A stretch of 64,000 nt of DNA from Planktosalinus sp963977065 (GCA_963977065.1 CAXBNF010000010.1:1-64000), one strand, 5' to 3'; shown: positions 1 through 9,047, counted from the stretch's first letter. Numbers and translations: made by a program. Notes: generated from the sequence alone by a model not told the origin.

Positions 1-1282
1 TTGGATCTACATTGTTGATCGCATTGAGCTCTGTTCCGTGATAGGTAACCGTTAAGTCAGGATCGCCCAAGGTAATGTCATCATCAGCATCGCTTAAGGT
101 GAATATCCCAAAACCATTGTTGTCGTCGTCACATAAAATTAAGGGAGAGGGGGTGTTATTGACAGGAAAGGGAAGGTCAAACTCAACAAAGATTTCGCCT
201 TGAGACTCACATACCCCGGCAAAGTTAACTGTTACTCTGTAATTTCCGGTATCGGTGACATTCAGTATGGAAGATTCTTCAGAGGGAACAAAAGGAACAA
301 AAATCCCTGAACCTAGTGGGTCTTCATATTCCCATAAAAAGGTGGTACCTGGTGGCACAGTTCCTAATTGAGTATCAATAGTGTATGTTTCTCCTAAACA
401 TCTTGCATTACCGTTTGCAATTGTTAAATCAATTCCTAAGTCAATGCTACCAAGAAAGAAACTTCCTCCTTGTATGAAAACTGCTGAGTTAAAGGCATTA
501 TCATTTCTATCAGAAATCACAAGTTTCATTCTGTATGTTGTGTTTGGAATCACATAAGACCAAGCTTGCATCAATACAGTATGACCATTGAAATTAATAG
601 GGGCCTGAACATTTGGTAAACCAGTTGCTCCATAATAAGTGCTGAAATATACAGGATTGGCAGAGGCACAACCTCCATTGTGAGCTTGATCCCTAATTGT
701 TGTGACAGAAATAGGAACTTCACCAACTGTGTTAGGAACTAGGGCCATATTGGTAATAACTCCTGAGTCAGTATCTTCCAAGAAGAAAGCGAAAGCATCA
801 GAATAATCACACTGAAAAGTTCCATATTCATTTGATGCGAATACAAAATTAAAGCTTACAGAATCTGTAACTGGAGTGAAATCAAACTCCAAAATAGATG
901 CATCATTGTATGATGTTAAACCCGGGTCAATTCCTAATCCTTGAATGTAATTAAAAAGTTGAGGGTCACCAGGCCAATTTCCTGCTGCTTGTGGGCTTCC
1001 GTTAGGGCCCGGGGCCTCCATTACATTTCCTGTCATCAATATTATTCCATCAGAGATAGGGAAATTTGGGTTTGTATTTTCAAAATAACCAATACCATTC
1101 AAGCTGCTAAAATCAGTTCCAGTTGAACTTGTAATATTACCTACCGCGGCACAGGTATTTCCAATTAAAACATCTGTGACTAGCTGCTCATTAGTGTAAG
1201 TGGTCTCATCAACCGTAATATAAGGTTGAGAAAAAATAGATATTGGAATTAAGAAAAGTAGAATATGTAATAATCGTCTCAT
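1..1282 (-). CDS. choice-of-anchor L domain surface protein, N-terminal part (runs off left edge)
   Basis: An open frame of 427 codons starts at ATG 1282 and is still open at base 1. The first ~19 residues form a signal peptide (MRRLLHILLFLIPISIFSQ). The next ~230 residues match the choice-of-anchor L pattern of Bacteroidota: VLIGNTCAAVGN, a SDGIILMTGN turn, NDASILEFDF, FNFVFASNEYG and an acidic DAFAFFLED stretch, with four scattered cysteines. After that come Ig-like or PKD-like strands with LGETYTI and DTGNYRVTV, then an LCDDDNNG segment typical of long repetitive adhesins. Such proteins usually carry a C-terminal type IX sorting domain, which would lie outside the window. It is transcribed divergently from the Nfu gene. 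Surface location is inferred; ligand unknown. Confidence 0.85.
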   Translation of the reverse strand, partial: MRRLLHILLFLIPISIFSQPYITVDETTYTNEQLVTDVLIGNTCAAVGNITSSTGTDFSSLNGIGYFENTNPNFPISDGIILMTGNVMEAPGPNGSPQAAGNWPGDPQLFNYIQGLGIDPGLTSYNDASILEFDFTPVTDSVSFNFVFASNEYGTFQCDYSDAFAFFLEDTDSGVITNMALVPNTVGEVPISVTTIRDQAHNGGCASANPVYFSTYYGATGLPNVQAPINFNGHTVLMQAWSYVIPNTTYRMKLVISDRNDNAFNSAVFIQGGSFFLGSIDLGIDLTIANGNARCLGETYTIDTQLGTVPPGTTFLWEYEDPLGSGIFVPFVPSEESSILNVTDTGNYRVTVNFAGVCESQGEIFVEFDLPFPVNNTPSPLILCDDDNNGFGIFTLSDADDDITLGDPDLTVTYHGTELNAINNVDP

Positions 1283-1388
1283 ACTGGGGCTGTTTTTGAC
1301 TGTAATTCAATTAGTCAATAAGATTTTTTAATTATTTTCTCTATCAATATAATAATCACAAAAAATGTTAAGTTGCCAAATATATTGA

Positions 1389-1416
1389 ATTGCTCCCTTT
1401 TTATTTTATAAATTTG
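1389..1416 (+). promoter_or_regulatory. Bacteroidota-type promoter for the Nfu gene
   Basis: TAAATTTG at 1409-1416 fits the -7 consensus TAnnTTTG exactly. An ATTG at 1389-1392 lies 16 bases upstream as an imperfect -33 box. Transcription would start around 1423, leaving a leader of about 10 bases before ATG 1433. The spacing is shorter than usual, so the upstream box is less sure than the -7 box. Confidence 0.45.
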
Positions 1417-1432
1417 CAAAAAAATAGCTACT

Positions 1433-2335
1433 ATGCCCACTTTTAACATAATAATCGAGCCTACTTCAAACAAAGAGATAAAAAAATTTGTTGCCAATCA
1501 ATTCCTTACACGCTCAAGGAGTTATGAGTTTAAGAACATTGATGAGGCGAAACCCAGTCCCTTGGCGCAGGAACTTTTTTATCTCCCATTTGTTAAAACG
1601 GTTTATATTGCTCAAAATTTTATAGCCATCGAAAAATTTTCTATCGTTGAATGGACAGATGTTGAAAATGAGTTAGCTGAACAAATCCAAAATTATCTTA
1701 ATTCGGGCAATGCAATTGTTGAGGAAATTGATTCTCCTAAAAAAATCCCGGTAACAGTTTATGCAGAAAGCACTCCAAATCCTGGTGTTTTAAAGTTTGT
1801 TGCCAACAAGCCTTTGGTTGATGGAACTTTTGAATTCAAAAATATTGACGAGGCTAAAAATGCTCCATTGGCACAAGCCTTATTTCATTTTTCTTTTGTT
1901 AAAGAGGTTTTTATTAGTGCTAACTATGTATCAGTTACAAAGTTTGATATTGTTGAGTGGCAAGAAGTAAGTCTTGAACTTAGAGAATTCATTAGAACTT
2001 TTATTGAAGAGGGAAAACAAATCCTTAGTGATGCGATTCTTTCTGAAATAAAGGAGGTTTCAACTTCTGAAAAAAAAGGAACCTTACCCCTTGATGATTT
2101 TTCTCAAAAAATAGTTGAGATTTTAAATGAGTATGTAAAACCTGCTGTGGCTAGTGATGGTGGCAATATTGCTTTTCAGTCATTTGATAAAGAAAGTAAA
2201 ACTGTTAAGGTTATACTTCAGGGTGCTTGCAGTGGTTGTCCTTCATCAACAATCACATTAAAAAATGGAATTGAAACTATGCTTAAGGACATGCTTAACG
2301 ATGATGGTTTAAGAGTAGAAGCTTTAAATGGTTAA
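1433..2335 (+). CDS. NifU/Nfu-type iron-sulfur cluster scaffold protein with tandem Nfu_N domains
   Basis: Cytoplasmic carrier that assembles or relays Fe-S clusters to apoproteins. Three domains can be read: two copies of the Nfu N-terminal domain (about 1-97 and 107-197) and a C-terminal NifU domain (about 222-297) with the cluster-binding CxxC at C266 and C269 (GACSGCPSS). The second Nfu_N copy keeps the signature ESTPNPGVLKFV, whereas the first has decayed to EPTSNKEIKKFV, so the duplication is old and only one copy is canonical. Both copies share FKNIDEA..PLAQ.LF and a KF.IVEW strand. At 300 residues it has the size usual for Bacteroidota relatives. Alone in its transcription unit, or co-transcribed with dodecin 88 bases on. 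Confidence 0.92.
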   Translation: MPTFNIIIEPTSNKEIKKFVANQFLTRSRSYEFKNIDEAKPSPLAQELFYLPFVKTVYIAQNFIAIEKFSIVEWTDVENELAEQIQNYLNSGNAIVEEIDSPKKIPVTVYAESTPNPGVLKFVANKPLVDGTFEFKNIDEAKNAPLAQALFHFSFVKEVFISANYVSVTKFDIVEWQEVSLELREFIRTFIEEGKQILSDAILSEIKEVSTSEKKGTLPLDDFSQKIVEILNEYVKPAVASDGGNIAFQSFDKESKTVKVILQGACSGCPSSTITLKNGIETMLKDMLNDDGLRVEALNG

Positions 2336-2423
2336 GCATATTAAATAATTGTAATGATTCCTTTATTAGGTATAATTTTTTCTGTATCTTTAAGACACTA
2401 TTAATTATTTAAAATTAACGATT

Positions 2424-2624
2424 ATGTCTGTATTAAAAGTTATCGAAGTATTGTCAAACTCTGAAAAAAGTTGGGAAGATGCAGCCCAAAAAGCTGTGTC
2501 TCACGCCGCAAAATCTTTATCAAATATTCGTTCTGTTTATATCAATGAGCAAAGTGCTGTGGTTGAAAACAATAAAATCAAAGAATACCGTGTGAATGCA
2601 AAAATCACTTTTGAAGTAAATTAA
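2424..2624 (+). CDS. dodecin family flavin-binding protein
   Basis: The 66-residue length and the layout (VLKVIEVLSNS strand, SWEDAAQKAVSHAAKSL helix, two antiparallel strands ending ITFEV) are those of dodecins, small dodecameric cytoplasmic proteins that store or buffer flavins. The SW..A..AV..A..S pattern and the aromatic W at the flavin-stacking position are present. A hairpin terminator follows the gene, so it appears to be the end of its unit. Family assignment is firm; which flavin it binds cannot be read from sequence. Confidence 0.9.
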   Translation: MSVLKVIEVLSNSEKSWEDAAQKAVSHAAKSLSNIRSVYINEQSAVVENNKIKEYRVNAKITFEVN

Positions 2625-2648
2625 TTTAGTTTTCAAACTTTTTATTTC

Positions 2649-2689
2649 AAGCAATACCAGCTCGCCAAAAGAGTGTGTATTGCTTTTTT
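2649..2689 (+). terminator. rho-independent terminator after dodecin gene
   Basis: AAGCAATAC (2649-2657) pairs with GTATTGCTT (2677-2685) over 9 bp with a 19-base loop, and the stem runs into a T tract to 2689. It lies just after the dodecin stop and upstream of the next gene. It overlaps the GTG at 2675 that would otherwise extend the DUF255 gene, which argues for the ATG at 2708 as that gene's start. Confidence 0.6.
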
Positions 2690-2707
2690 CGTTTTAAAAA
2701 CCTCTTT

Positions 2708-4744
2708 ATGTCAAAAAAAAATAGAAACGAACTTGCTTTAGAAAGCAGCCCCTATTTGCTTCAACATGCCGAAAACCCGGTGAATTGGAAGCCTTGGAGT
2801 GATGCTGTTTTCGCTACAGCGAAAAATGAAAATAAATTACTCTTAATAAGTATTGGATACTCTACCTGCCACTGGTGTCATGTGATGGAAAAGGAATGTT
2901 TTGAAAATGAAAAAGTGGCTCAGGTAATGAATGACCATTTCATTAACATTAAAGTAGATCGCGAGGAAAGACCCGATGTTGACCAGGTCTATATGAATGC
3001 TTTGCAACTCATGACGGGAAGTGGTGGCTGGCCACTCAATATTGTCGCTCTGCCTGATGGAAGACCAGTATGGGGATCCACATACCTCCACAAAGACCAA
3101 TGGATTGATGTTTTATTGCAACTACAAAGACTTTATAATAATCAAGTTGAAACGCTTGTCGAGTATGCTGATAAACTTGAAAGAGGCATCAAATCTATGG
3201 ATCTTGTTTGTTTCAATAAGGATAACTCTATTGAAAGTTTCGATTTTGAAGAAACACTCCAATTCTGGTCACGGCAATTTGATCTTGAAAATGGAGGAAC
3301 AAAAGGTGCTCCAAAGTTTATGATGCCCAATAATTATCATTTTCTCTTACGTTATGGATTTCAAATAAATGACAAAGAATTACTGGATTTTGTACATCTT
3401 ACTCTAAACAAAATGGCTTTTGGTGGTATTTTTGACCACATCAACGGTGGGTTTTCAAGATATGCAGTTGACGAAAAGTGGCACATTCCTCATTTTGAAA
3501 AAATGCTGTATGATAATGCTCAACTCGTTAGCTTGTATTGTGATGCCTATTTAGAATCTAAAAACCCTCTTTATAAAGAGGTGGTTTATGAAACGCTGGA
3601 ATTTGTAAATCGCGAACTTACTGATACAACCGGCGGATTTTACAGTGCGCTTGATGCTGATAGTTTAAATGAATATGGTATCCTTGAAGAAGGGGCTTAT
3701 TATGTTTTCACAAAAGAGGAACTGCTGGAACAAATGGGTGATGAATTTCCACTATTTGCAGATTATTATAATATTAATGACTTTGGTAAATGGGAGAAAA
3801 ACAACTATGTGCTTATTAGAAATAAAGAGGATGCTGCTTTTTGCTCTGAACATGAAGTTTCTTTAGATACTCTTACGGAAAAGAAAAAACACTGGAAATC
3901 CCAATTACAATCCCACCGAAAAATAAAAACCAGACCCAGACTCGATTACAAAATTCTCACCTCTTGGAATGGGTTAATGATTAAAGCCTATGCAGATGGA
4001 TATCGTGTGTTTAAAGATCCTACTTTTTTAGAAGCTGCATTGAAATGTGGGTTATTTGTTTCAGAAACCCTCATAAAGCCTACCGGGTGTTTGTATCGCT
4101 GTTTTACAGAAGGTAAAGCAAGTATTGAAGGATTTCTTGATGATTATGCTTTCGTAATAGAAGGTTTTATTTCACTTTATGAAATCACTTTTGACCAGAA
4201 ATGGATTACTTTCTCTAATAAATTAATTAATTATTGTTTTGAAAATTTTTATAATGAAAACACGGCGATGTTTTATTATACCTCAAAAGCCTCCCAAAAG
4301 CTCATTTCAAAAACTACCGAATTTAGAGATAATGTGTTGCCTTCATCAAACTCTGTAATGGCAAAAAACATTTTTTGGCTGGGTACATTTTACTCTAATG
4401 AAGAATATTTAAAATCGGCTCGCCAAATGCATTTGAATGTACTCCCTGAAATTGAAAACTATCCCCCGGGTTTTTCAAACTGGTTGGACTTGTGGCTCAA
4501 TTTTTCTCATCCTTTTTATGAAATTGTGATTTGCGGAGATGATGCGCTAAAGCAGTCACAAGAATTGAACACCTTTTATATACCAAATAAACTACTTACA
4601 GGTTCAATAAAAGAAAGTGAAATGCCATTACACACTAAAAGATTTGTAAAAGATAAAACGCTTTTCTATGTTTGTGAAAAAGGCCGTTGTGGTTTGCCCT
4701 ACATAAATTTAAACGATGCTACACAAAGCATAAATTTTTATTAA
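2708..4744 (+). CDS. thioredoxin domain-containing protein (YyaL/DUF255 family)
   Basis: Large cytoplasmic protein related to YyaL and mammalian SPATA20. An N-terminal thioredoxin-like DUF255 domain spans about 1-165 with the CHWC motif (C54, C57 within GYSTCHWCHVM) followed by the typical ECFENE and VDREERPD blocks. The rest is an (alpha/alpha)6 barrel like N-acylglucosamine 2-epimerases, with GGIFDHINGGFSRYAVD and HIPHFEKMLYDNAQL. The biochemical role of the family is not settled; redox or chaperone functions are suggested. An upstream GTG at 2675 would add 11 residues but lies within a terminator stem, so ATG 2708 (678 residues) is preferred. The usual family length is 670-690. Confidence 0.9.
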   Translation: MSKKNRNELALESSPYLLQHAENPVNWKPWSDAVFATAKNENKLLLISIGYSTCHWCHVMEKECFENEKVAQVMNDHFINIKVDREERPDVDQVYMNALQLMTGSGGWPLNIVALPDGRPVWGSTYLHKDQWIDVLLQLQRLYNNQVETLVEYADKLERGIKSMDLVCFNKDNSIESFDFEETLQFWSRQFDLENGGTKGAPKFMMPNNYHFLLRYGFQINDKELLDFVHLTLNKMAFGGIFDHINGGFSRYAVDEKWHIPHFEKMLYDNAQLVSLYCDAYLESKNPLYKEVVYETLEFVNRELTDTTGGFYSALDADSLNEYGILEEGAYYVFTKEELLEQMGDEFPLFADYYNINDFGKWEKNNYVLIRNKEDAAFCSEHEVSLDTLTEKKKHWKSQLQSHRKIKTRPRLDYKILTSWNGLMIKAYADGYRVFKDPTFLEAALKCGLFVSETLIKPTGCLYRCFTEGKASIEGFLDDYAFVIEGFISLYEITFDQKWITFSNKLINYCFENFYNENTAMFYYTSKASQKLISKTTEFRDNVLPSSNSVMAKNIFWLGTFYSNEEYLKSARQMHLNVLPEIENYPPGFSNWLDLWLNFSHPFYEIVICGDDALKQSQELNTFYIPNKLLTGSIKESEMPLHTKRFVKDKTLFYVCEKGRCGLPYINLNDATQSINFY

Positions 4745-4814
4745 AGTAGCTTATAAGTCAAAATACATTATCTATTTTATCTTTTTAATCCATATAATAT
4801 TATTAATAATTAAT

Positions 4815-5528
4815 ATGAAAAATACACTTAATTTTGTTTTAGCTATATTATTAACATCAATAAGTTTTGGTCAAATAAATGAGTCTGCATACTCCAAAAT
4901 GCTTGACGCATCAATAACTGCAGATCAATATTTTGAGCTCTATGGTATCTCTGATGAAGATTTAAAGAACATTGTGGGTTCACCTTATGATGTTACACGT
5001 TTTCAACTTGGAAATATATACAAAAATGACAAGATAGTTGCCCCAAATATCCCTATGCGCTATAACATATTTTCAGACGAAATTGAAATTAACACATCAC
5101 AAGTTTCGCAAAAAGAAAACATCAACAATTTATCAAAATCTACTGATGTTTTTGTTTCAATTGCAAATGAAGTTTATGTTTTCATAGAGAACATTGCTAA
5201 AAAAGAAGAAAGTGGTTATTTTAAAGTTATCGTTGAAGGAAGTCATTTTGACCTATATAAGAAATCTTCAGTGACTTACATTAAAAAAAAATTTGCAGAA
5301 ACAAATTATCAACAAGACCAGCCAGCCCGTTTTAATAGAGAAGACACATTTTTTCTAATAAATAAACAAGGTGATTTCTTTGAAATTCCAACTAAGAAAA
5401 AGAGTTTTTTGACCATTTTCAAACAGCATAATAAAGAGATTCATTCTTTTATAAAAGACAATAAATTGGATATAAAAAATGAAAATCACTTGGCAAAAAT
5501 CATCAAATATTTCAATACACTTATTTGA
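4815..5528 (+). CDS. exported protein of unknown function, paralogue 1 of 3
   Basis: 237 residues with a signal peptide (MKNTLNFVLAILLTSISFGQ), so exported to the periplasm or cell surface. I do not recognise a named family. It clearly shares a plan with the products at 8317-9027 and 9185-9898: VGSPY near residue 55, an IY.N.K.VA.NIP.RYN..SDEIE block near 70-95, GYF..IVEG..FDLYKK in the middle, PARF, a FFLI...G.F.EIP strand pair, and a Lys-rich C-terminal helix ending IKYFNTLI. No cysteines are present. The plan suggests a compact beta-rich domain with a helical tail. It lies between the DUF255 gene and the mechanosensitive channel gene, same strand. Function unknown. Confidence 0.8.
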   Translation: MKNTLNFVLAILLTSISFGQINESAYSKMLDASITADQYFELYGISDEDLKNIVGSPYDVTRFQLGNIYKNDKIVAPNIPMRYNIFSDEIEINTSQVSQKENINNLSKSTDVFVSIANEVYVFIENIAKKEESGYFKVIVEGSHFDLYKKSSVTYIKKKFAETNYQQDQPARFNREDTFFLINKQGDFFEIPTKKKSFLTIFKQHNKEIHSFIKDNKLDIKNENHLAKIIKYFNTLI

Positions 5529-5584
5529 TTCACAATGATTCAGAAATAGAATTTTTTCTACTAAATATTTAAAATAAATCACAA

Positions 5585-6406
5585 ATGGAACTTTTAAAAG
5601 AATACACTGCCGTTTTTAGCAAAAAATTTATGGAATATCTTCCAAGCCTTATTACTGCATTAATAATTCTTTTGGTGGGTTTATGGGTTATTAAACTCAT
5701 TATTAAAATGTTGAAAAAAGTATTATTAAAAAGAGAAGTAGAAGTTTCACTCCAAAAATTTTTACTCAATTTAATAAATTGGGTTTTGAAGTTTGTTCTG
5801 TTTGTTATTGTATTTTCTCAAATGGGTATTGAAACCACCTCACTAATTGCGATGCTTGGTGCAGCAGGACTTGCTGTGGGTCTTGCGCTTCAAGGTTCCC
5901 TTTCAAATTTTGCGGGAGGTGTTTTAATCATTCTATTCAAACCGTTTAAAATAGGTGACTTCATTGAAGCTCAAGGCGAAAGCGGGACAGTTAAAGAAAT
6001 TACCATCTTTTACACTAATCTTCTAACGGTAAACAATCAATTGGTAATTTTACCAAATGGAAAACTATCCAATGAAAACATAAAAAATTACACATCTGAA
6101 GGTAAAAGAAGAGATGTGATTTCTTTTGGAATTTCATATAATAGCGATATTAAGAAGGCTAAAGAGATATTAGTTGAGTTAATGAAAGAACAGGAAGATA
6201 TCCTTAAAGATCCTGAGCCGGTTGTTTTTGTTGCAGAACTTGCAGACAGCTCTGTGAATCTTTCTGCAAGGTTTTGGGCACTTAATGAACACTTTTGGTC
6301 ATGTCACTTTTACACGATTGAGGAGGCTAAAACCAGATTGGAAAATGCCGGAATTGTGATTCCATTCCCACAAAGAGATATACATTTATTTCAAGAGACT
6401 ATGTGA
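5585..6406 (+). CDS. mscS: MscS-family small-conductance mechanosensitive ion channel
   Basis: 273 residues, the length of classic MscS. Transmembrane segments can be read at about 18-38 (LITALIILLVGLWVIKLII), 62-80 and the pore helix at about 90-115, with the Ala/Gly-packed GAAGLAVGLALQGSLSNFAGG motif. A beta domain follows (FKIGDFIEAQGESGTVKEI, then the LPNGKLSNENIKNYT signature) and an alpha/beta C-terminal domain. The protein forms a heptameric inner-membrane valve that opens on hypo-osmotic shock. Gene begins 56 bases after the first exported paralogue and converges on the AraC-type regulator gene. Symbol is by family, since Bacteroidota often have several MscS copies. Confidence 0.9.
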   Translation: MELLKEYTAVFSKKFMEYLPSLITALIILLVGLWVIKLIIKMLKKVLLKREVEVSLQKFLLNLINWVLKFVLFVIVFSQMGIETTSLIAMLGAAGLAVGLALQGSLSNFAGGVLIILFKPFKIGDFIEAQGESGTVKEITIFYTNLLTVNNQLVILPNGKLSNENIKNYTSEGKRRDVISFGISYNSDIKKAKEILVELMKEQEDILKDPEPVVFVAELADSSVNLSARFWALNEHFWSCHFYTIEEAKTRLENAGIVIPFPQRDIHLFQETM

Positions 6407-6458
6407 TTATAATTTGAATGTAATATTTAAGTTTTATTATACTCTATAATATTTCAAG

Positions 6459-8045
6459 TTATTCTTTCTTTGATTTTTTGAGTTGCTCAATAAAAAAGGA
6501 GGGTTGAATTCCAGTGTATTTAAAAAATGCCGTCGAAAATGACTGAGCATTATTAAAACCCATTTCCTCAGCCAACGCCTTGATGGTATATTTTCTCAAT
6601 CTCGACTCTTTGTCTAATTGCTCTAAGCAATGTTCAATTCGCAAATCATTGATATAGTTTGAAAAGTTTTTATCTTTTTTGAGGTTTACTACTTTAGAAA
6701 GATAAGAAGAGTTTGTTTGAAATTGCTTTGAAACTTCGTTTAGCGATACCTCATGTGCCAAAAAATCTTTTTTTGATTCAAATAAATCTAACTTTTTTAA
6801 CAAATCTTCTACAACTTCAATTGAAATATTAGGTTGGGGGTTTTCTTCGCCTGAGGATATAGACTCCTTGAAATCTTTTGCTATTAATTTATCAAAGCGT
6901 TTTTTATATTTTCGTTGCTTTACAACATAATAGACTGAAATGAATAAACCAATTAGTAAAATGCTTATGATGACTAAAGTGTCTTTTTTATTTTGGACTT
7001 CTTGATTTTTTAACTTTTCAATCTCCAATTGTTTTTCTTCAATTAGCAAAGGAATTTCAAAATGTTCCCGTGTCGTGTTCTTTACATAATCTGAAATATC
7101 ATTGTGAGAAGTGAGCGTCTTTAGAAACTTATTTAAATAATCAAACTGCCTCACTCTGTCCCCTTTTTCCAAAAAATAATTGTTTATAGTTCCATAAATT
7201 TCTTTTGTCTCCGGTACAATTTCCTTTTGTCCTGATACTAATGAATCGAATCTCATATAATAGGGCAAAGCTGTATTTATATCCATTGTTTGTTCATAGA
7301 ATTTTCCTGTATAATAATTTATTAGTGCTTCATAATAATTTGATGGCACCATCTCGACTACTTTATTTAGACTATCAAAAGCTTGTTCATATTTCTCCTT
7401 TTGAAAATAAGCAATTCCAGAATTCCATAAAAAATCCTGATAGAAGAAAGTTTCATGAATATTTTTATGGTTTGAAAAAACCTGCTCAATCAATTCTAGA
7501 GCATTGGCCGGGTTATTTGATTTGAGATACACATTTGATTTTCCTAAATCAAGAATTAAATCCAAATTTTGAGGTAATTTTTCATTTAAGTTCTTACTAT
7601 ATGAATTTATCTTTTCATATATTTTTAAACTTGTCTCAGCATTTCCCCAATACATATTGATTTGAGCCACAAGCAACAATGAGTTTACTTCTTGAATAAC
7701 ATTTTCTTCTTCTTTAGCAAGCTTGTAAGCCATTAAAGCTGTCTTTAAAGACTTCTTAAATTCAAACGCATCCAGATATTTTGCTGCTTCGTCTATATAT
7801 TCAATAATTTCAGTTTCATTTACATTTAATTCCGTGACTTGTTCTTCTTTTACTGCCCTTGATAATATAGATTCATCCTGATTTGAGTATTTATTAACTT
7901 GTAAAAGTGTAGTGCTTGGTCTTAATAGGACTTTGGTTTTTTTATCAAAATCACTTGTAAATAATGTTAAAGCTGAGACATTCCTTAAATGACTAAAAAT
8001 TATTAAAATAAAAAAGAAAGAAAAAAGGAGACGAAAGAAAATCAT
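6459..8045 (-). CDS. membrane-anchored TPR protein with C-terminal AraC-type DNA-binding domain
   Basis: 528 residues: an N-terminal hydrophobic export segment (4-19), a TPR-like helical array (about 75-320, with A.KYLD...F..SLKTA, AYFQKEKYEQAFDSLNKVV and similar repeats), a transmembrane helix (356-375), then a cytoplasmic AraC helix-turn-helix pair (about 430-520) with the conserved IKALAEEMGFNNAQSFSTAFFKYTGIQPS. This is the one-component TPR-TM-AraC architecture seen in Flavobacteriia: an extracytoplasmic sensor coupled to promoter binding. It diverges from the exported paralogue at 8317, sharing a 271-base upstream region, so that gene pair is the obvious candidate target. Ligand and regulon are not visible. 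Confidence 0.88.
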   Translation of the reverse strand: MIFFRLLFSFFFILIIFSHLRNVSALTLFTSDFDKKTKVLLRPSTTLLQVNKYSNQDESILSRAVKEEQVTELNVNETEIIEYIDEAAKYLDAFEFKKSLKTALMAYKLAKEEENVIQEVNSLLLVAQINMYWGNAETSLKIYEKINSYSKNLNEKLPQNLDLILDLGKSNVYLKSNNPANALELIEQVFSNHKNIHETFFYQDFLWNSGIAYFQKEKYEQAFDSLNKVVEMVPSNYYEALINYYTGKFYEQTMDINTALPYYMRFDSLVSGQKEIVPETKEIYGTINNYFLEKGDRVRQFDYLNKFLKTLTSHNDISDYVKNTTREHFEIPLLIEEKQLEIEKLKNQEVQNKKDTLVIISILLIGLFISVYYVVKQRKYKKRFDKLIAKDFKESISSGEENPQPNISIEVVEDLLKKLDLFESKKDFLAHEVSLNEVSKQFQTNSSYLSKVVNLKKDKNFSNYINDLRIEHCLEQLDKESRLRKYTIKALAEEMGFNNAQSFSTAFFKYTGIQPSFFIEQLKKSKKE

Positions 8046-8244
8046 GCTTGCTTATTAACAATAGTTATCAAAATCTTAAGCAAATTACTAAATATTAAAA
8101 ATCATTCATACTTAATTTAGCTACAAAGTAGTTTATTTGATTATTATTTAAGTATATATCTCTATTTGTGTTACTTACATCGTCTTAAACTTCTTTAAAT
8201 TTATAAAAACAAGTAACCATTTTATAAATTCAATGTTGTTATAT

Positions 8245-8274
8245 TTTGGACTTGAGAAACTTATTGTAGTTTTG
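8245..8274 (+). promoter_or_regulatory. strong Bacteroidota promoter before exported paralogue 2
   Basis: TTTG at 8245-8248, 18 bases of spacer, then TAGTTTTG at 8267-8274 matches both boxes of the Bacteroidota primary-sigma consensus. Predicted start of transcription is near 8280, giving a leader of about 35 bases before ATG 8317. The 170 bases upstream, up to the divergent AraC gene, are AT-rich and could hold operator sites, but no repeated motif was picked out. Confidence 0.65.
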
Positions 8275-8316
8275 TGTCAGTCAATTTAAAAATAAAATTA
8301 ACTTAAAACTGAAGTT

Positions 8317-9027
8317 ATGAATAGAATTGCCCTTTCCTTAATCCTTGGATTATTTTTTATCCAGGCTCAATCCCAAAGAGGGGTTAGCCAAGTAATTACA
8401 GAATATTTATTACAATTTCAATTTGATAAAACTACAAAGTTTGAAGATGTTGATTTAGAAACATTGAAATATGTGGGTAGCCCCTATCAAAATGAAAGTT
8501 TTCTGGCAGGTGAAATCTACCATAACAATAAATTAATAGCAGACAATATCCCTTTGAGATACAATGCGTTAATGGACGAGATGGAGTTCAAACCCAGTTT
8601 TGAAACACCTGATAATGAATCTAGTGCATTAATGAAGTCTCCAGAAGTTGACGTGAGAATTGGCAGTAAAGTTTTTATCTTTGTTCCTTACCAAGGAGGC
8701 ATTGAAAAAGGAGGTTATTTTGATGTACTCTTGAGAGGGGAAAAAATTGATTTATTTAAAAAATACAATAAAAAATACACCCCAGAACAAAAAGCACAAA
8801 CCTCTATGACTCGTGATGTACCTGCACGATTTACAAACAACCCCGTTTATTATTTAGTTTTACAAGACGGACGATTTATCGAAATTCCAAGTAGAGCTAG
8901 AAACTTTACAGATGCTTTTGTTGATAAAGAAAAGGAAATTAAAAGTTTTATCAAGGACAAAAAACTAGACATCAAAGATGAAAATCATATTATTCAAATC
9001 GTAAATTACTATAATTCAATAATTTAA
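8317..9027 (+). CDS. exported protein of unknown function, paralogue 2 of 3
   Basis: 236 residues with a signal peptide (MNRIALSLILGLFFIQAQSQ). It shares with the products of 4815-5528 and 9185-9898 the blocks VGSPY, GEIYHNNKLIADNIPLRYN, MDEMEF, GGYFDVLLRGE..DLFKK, PARF and an IKSFIKDKKLDIKDENHI...YYNSII tail. The tail is almost the same as in paralogue 1 (FIKDNKLDIKNENHL). No cysteines and no sorting domain at the C terminus are seen, so a periplasmic or loosely membrane-associated location is the simplest inference. Served by a strong promoter and followed by its own terminator. Function unknown. Confidence 0.82.
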   Translation: MNRIALSLILGLFFIQAQSQRGVSQVITEYLLQFQFDKTTKFEDVDLETLKYVGSPYQNESFLAGEIYHNNKLIADNIPLRYNALMDEMEFKPSFETPDNESSALMKSPEVDVRIGSKVFIFVPYQGGIEKGGYFDVLLRGEKIDLFKKYNKKYTPEQKAQTSMTRDVPARFTNNPVYYLVLQDGRFIEIPSRARNFTDAFVDKEKEIKSFIKDKKLDIKDENHIIQIVNYYNSII

Positions 9028-9047
9028 TTTTATTTTTCAAAAAGAAT

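Noticed and set aside
941..1126. 61-residue plus-strand frame at the left edge
   Set aside because: Opposite the choice-of-anchor L coding sequence, which has signal peptide and motifs.
2675..2707. GTG extension of the DUF255 gene
   Set aside because: It lies in the stem of the dodecin terminator, and the family N terminus fits ATG 2708.
7205..7525. 106-residue plus-strand frame opposite the TPR-AraC gene
   Set aside because: Antisense to clear TPR coding sequence; no start signal.
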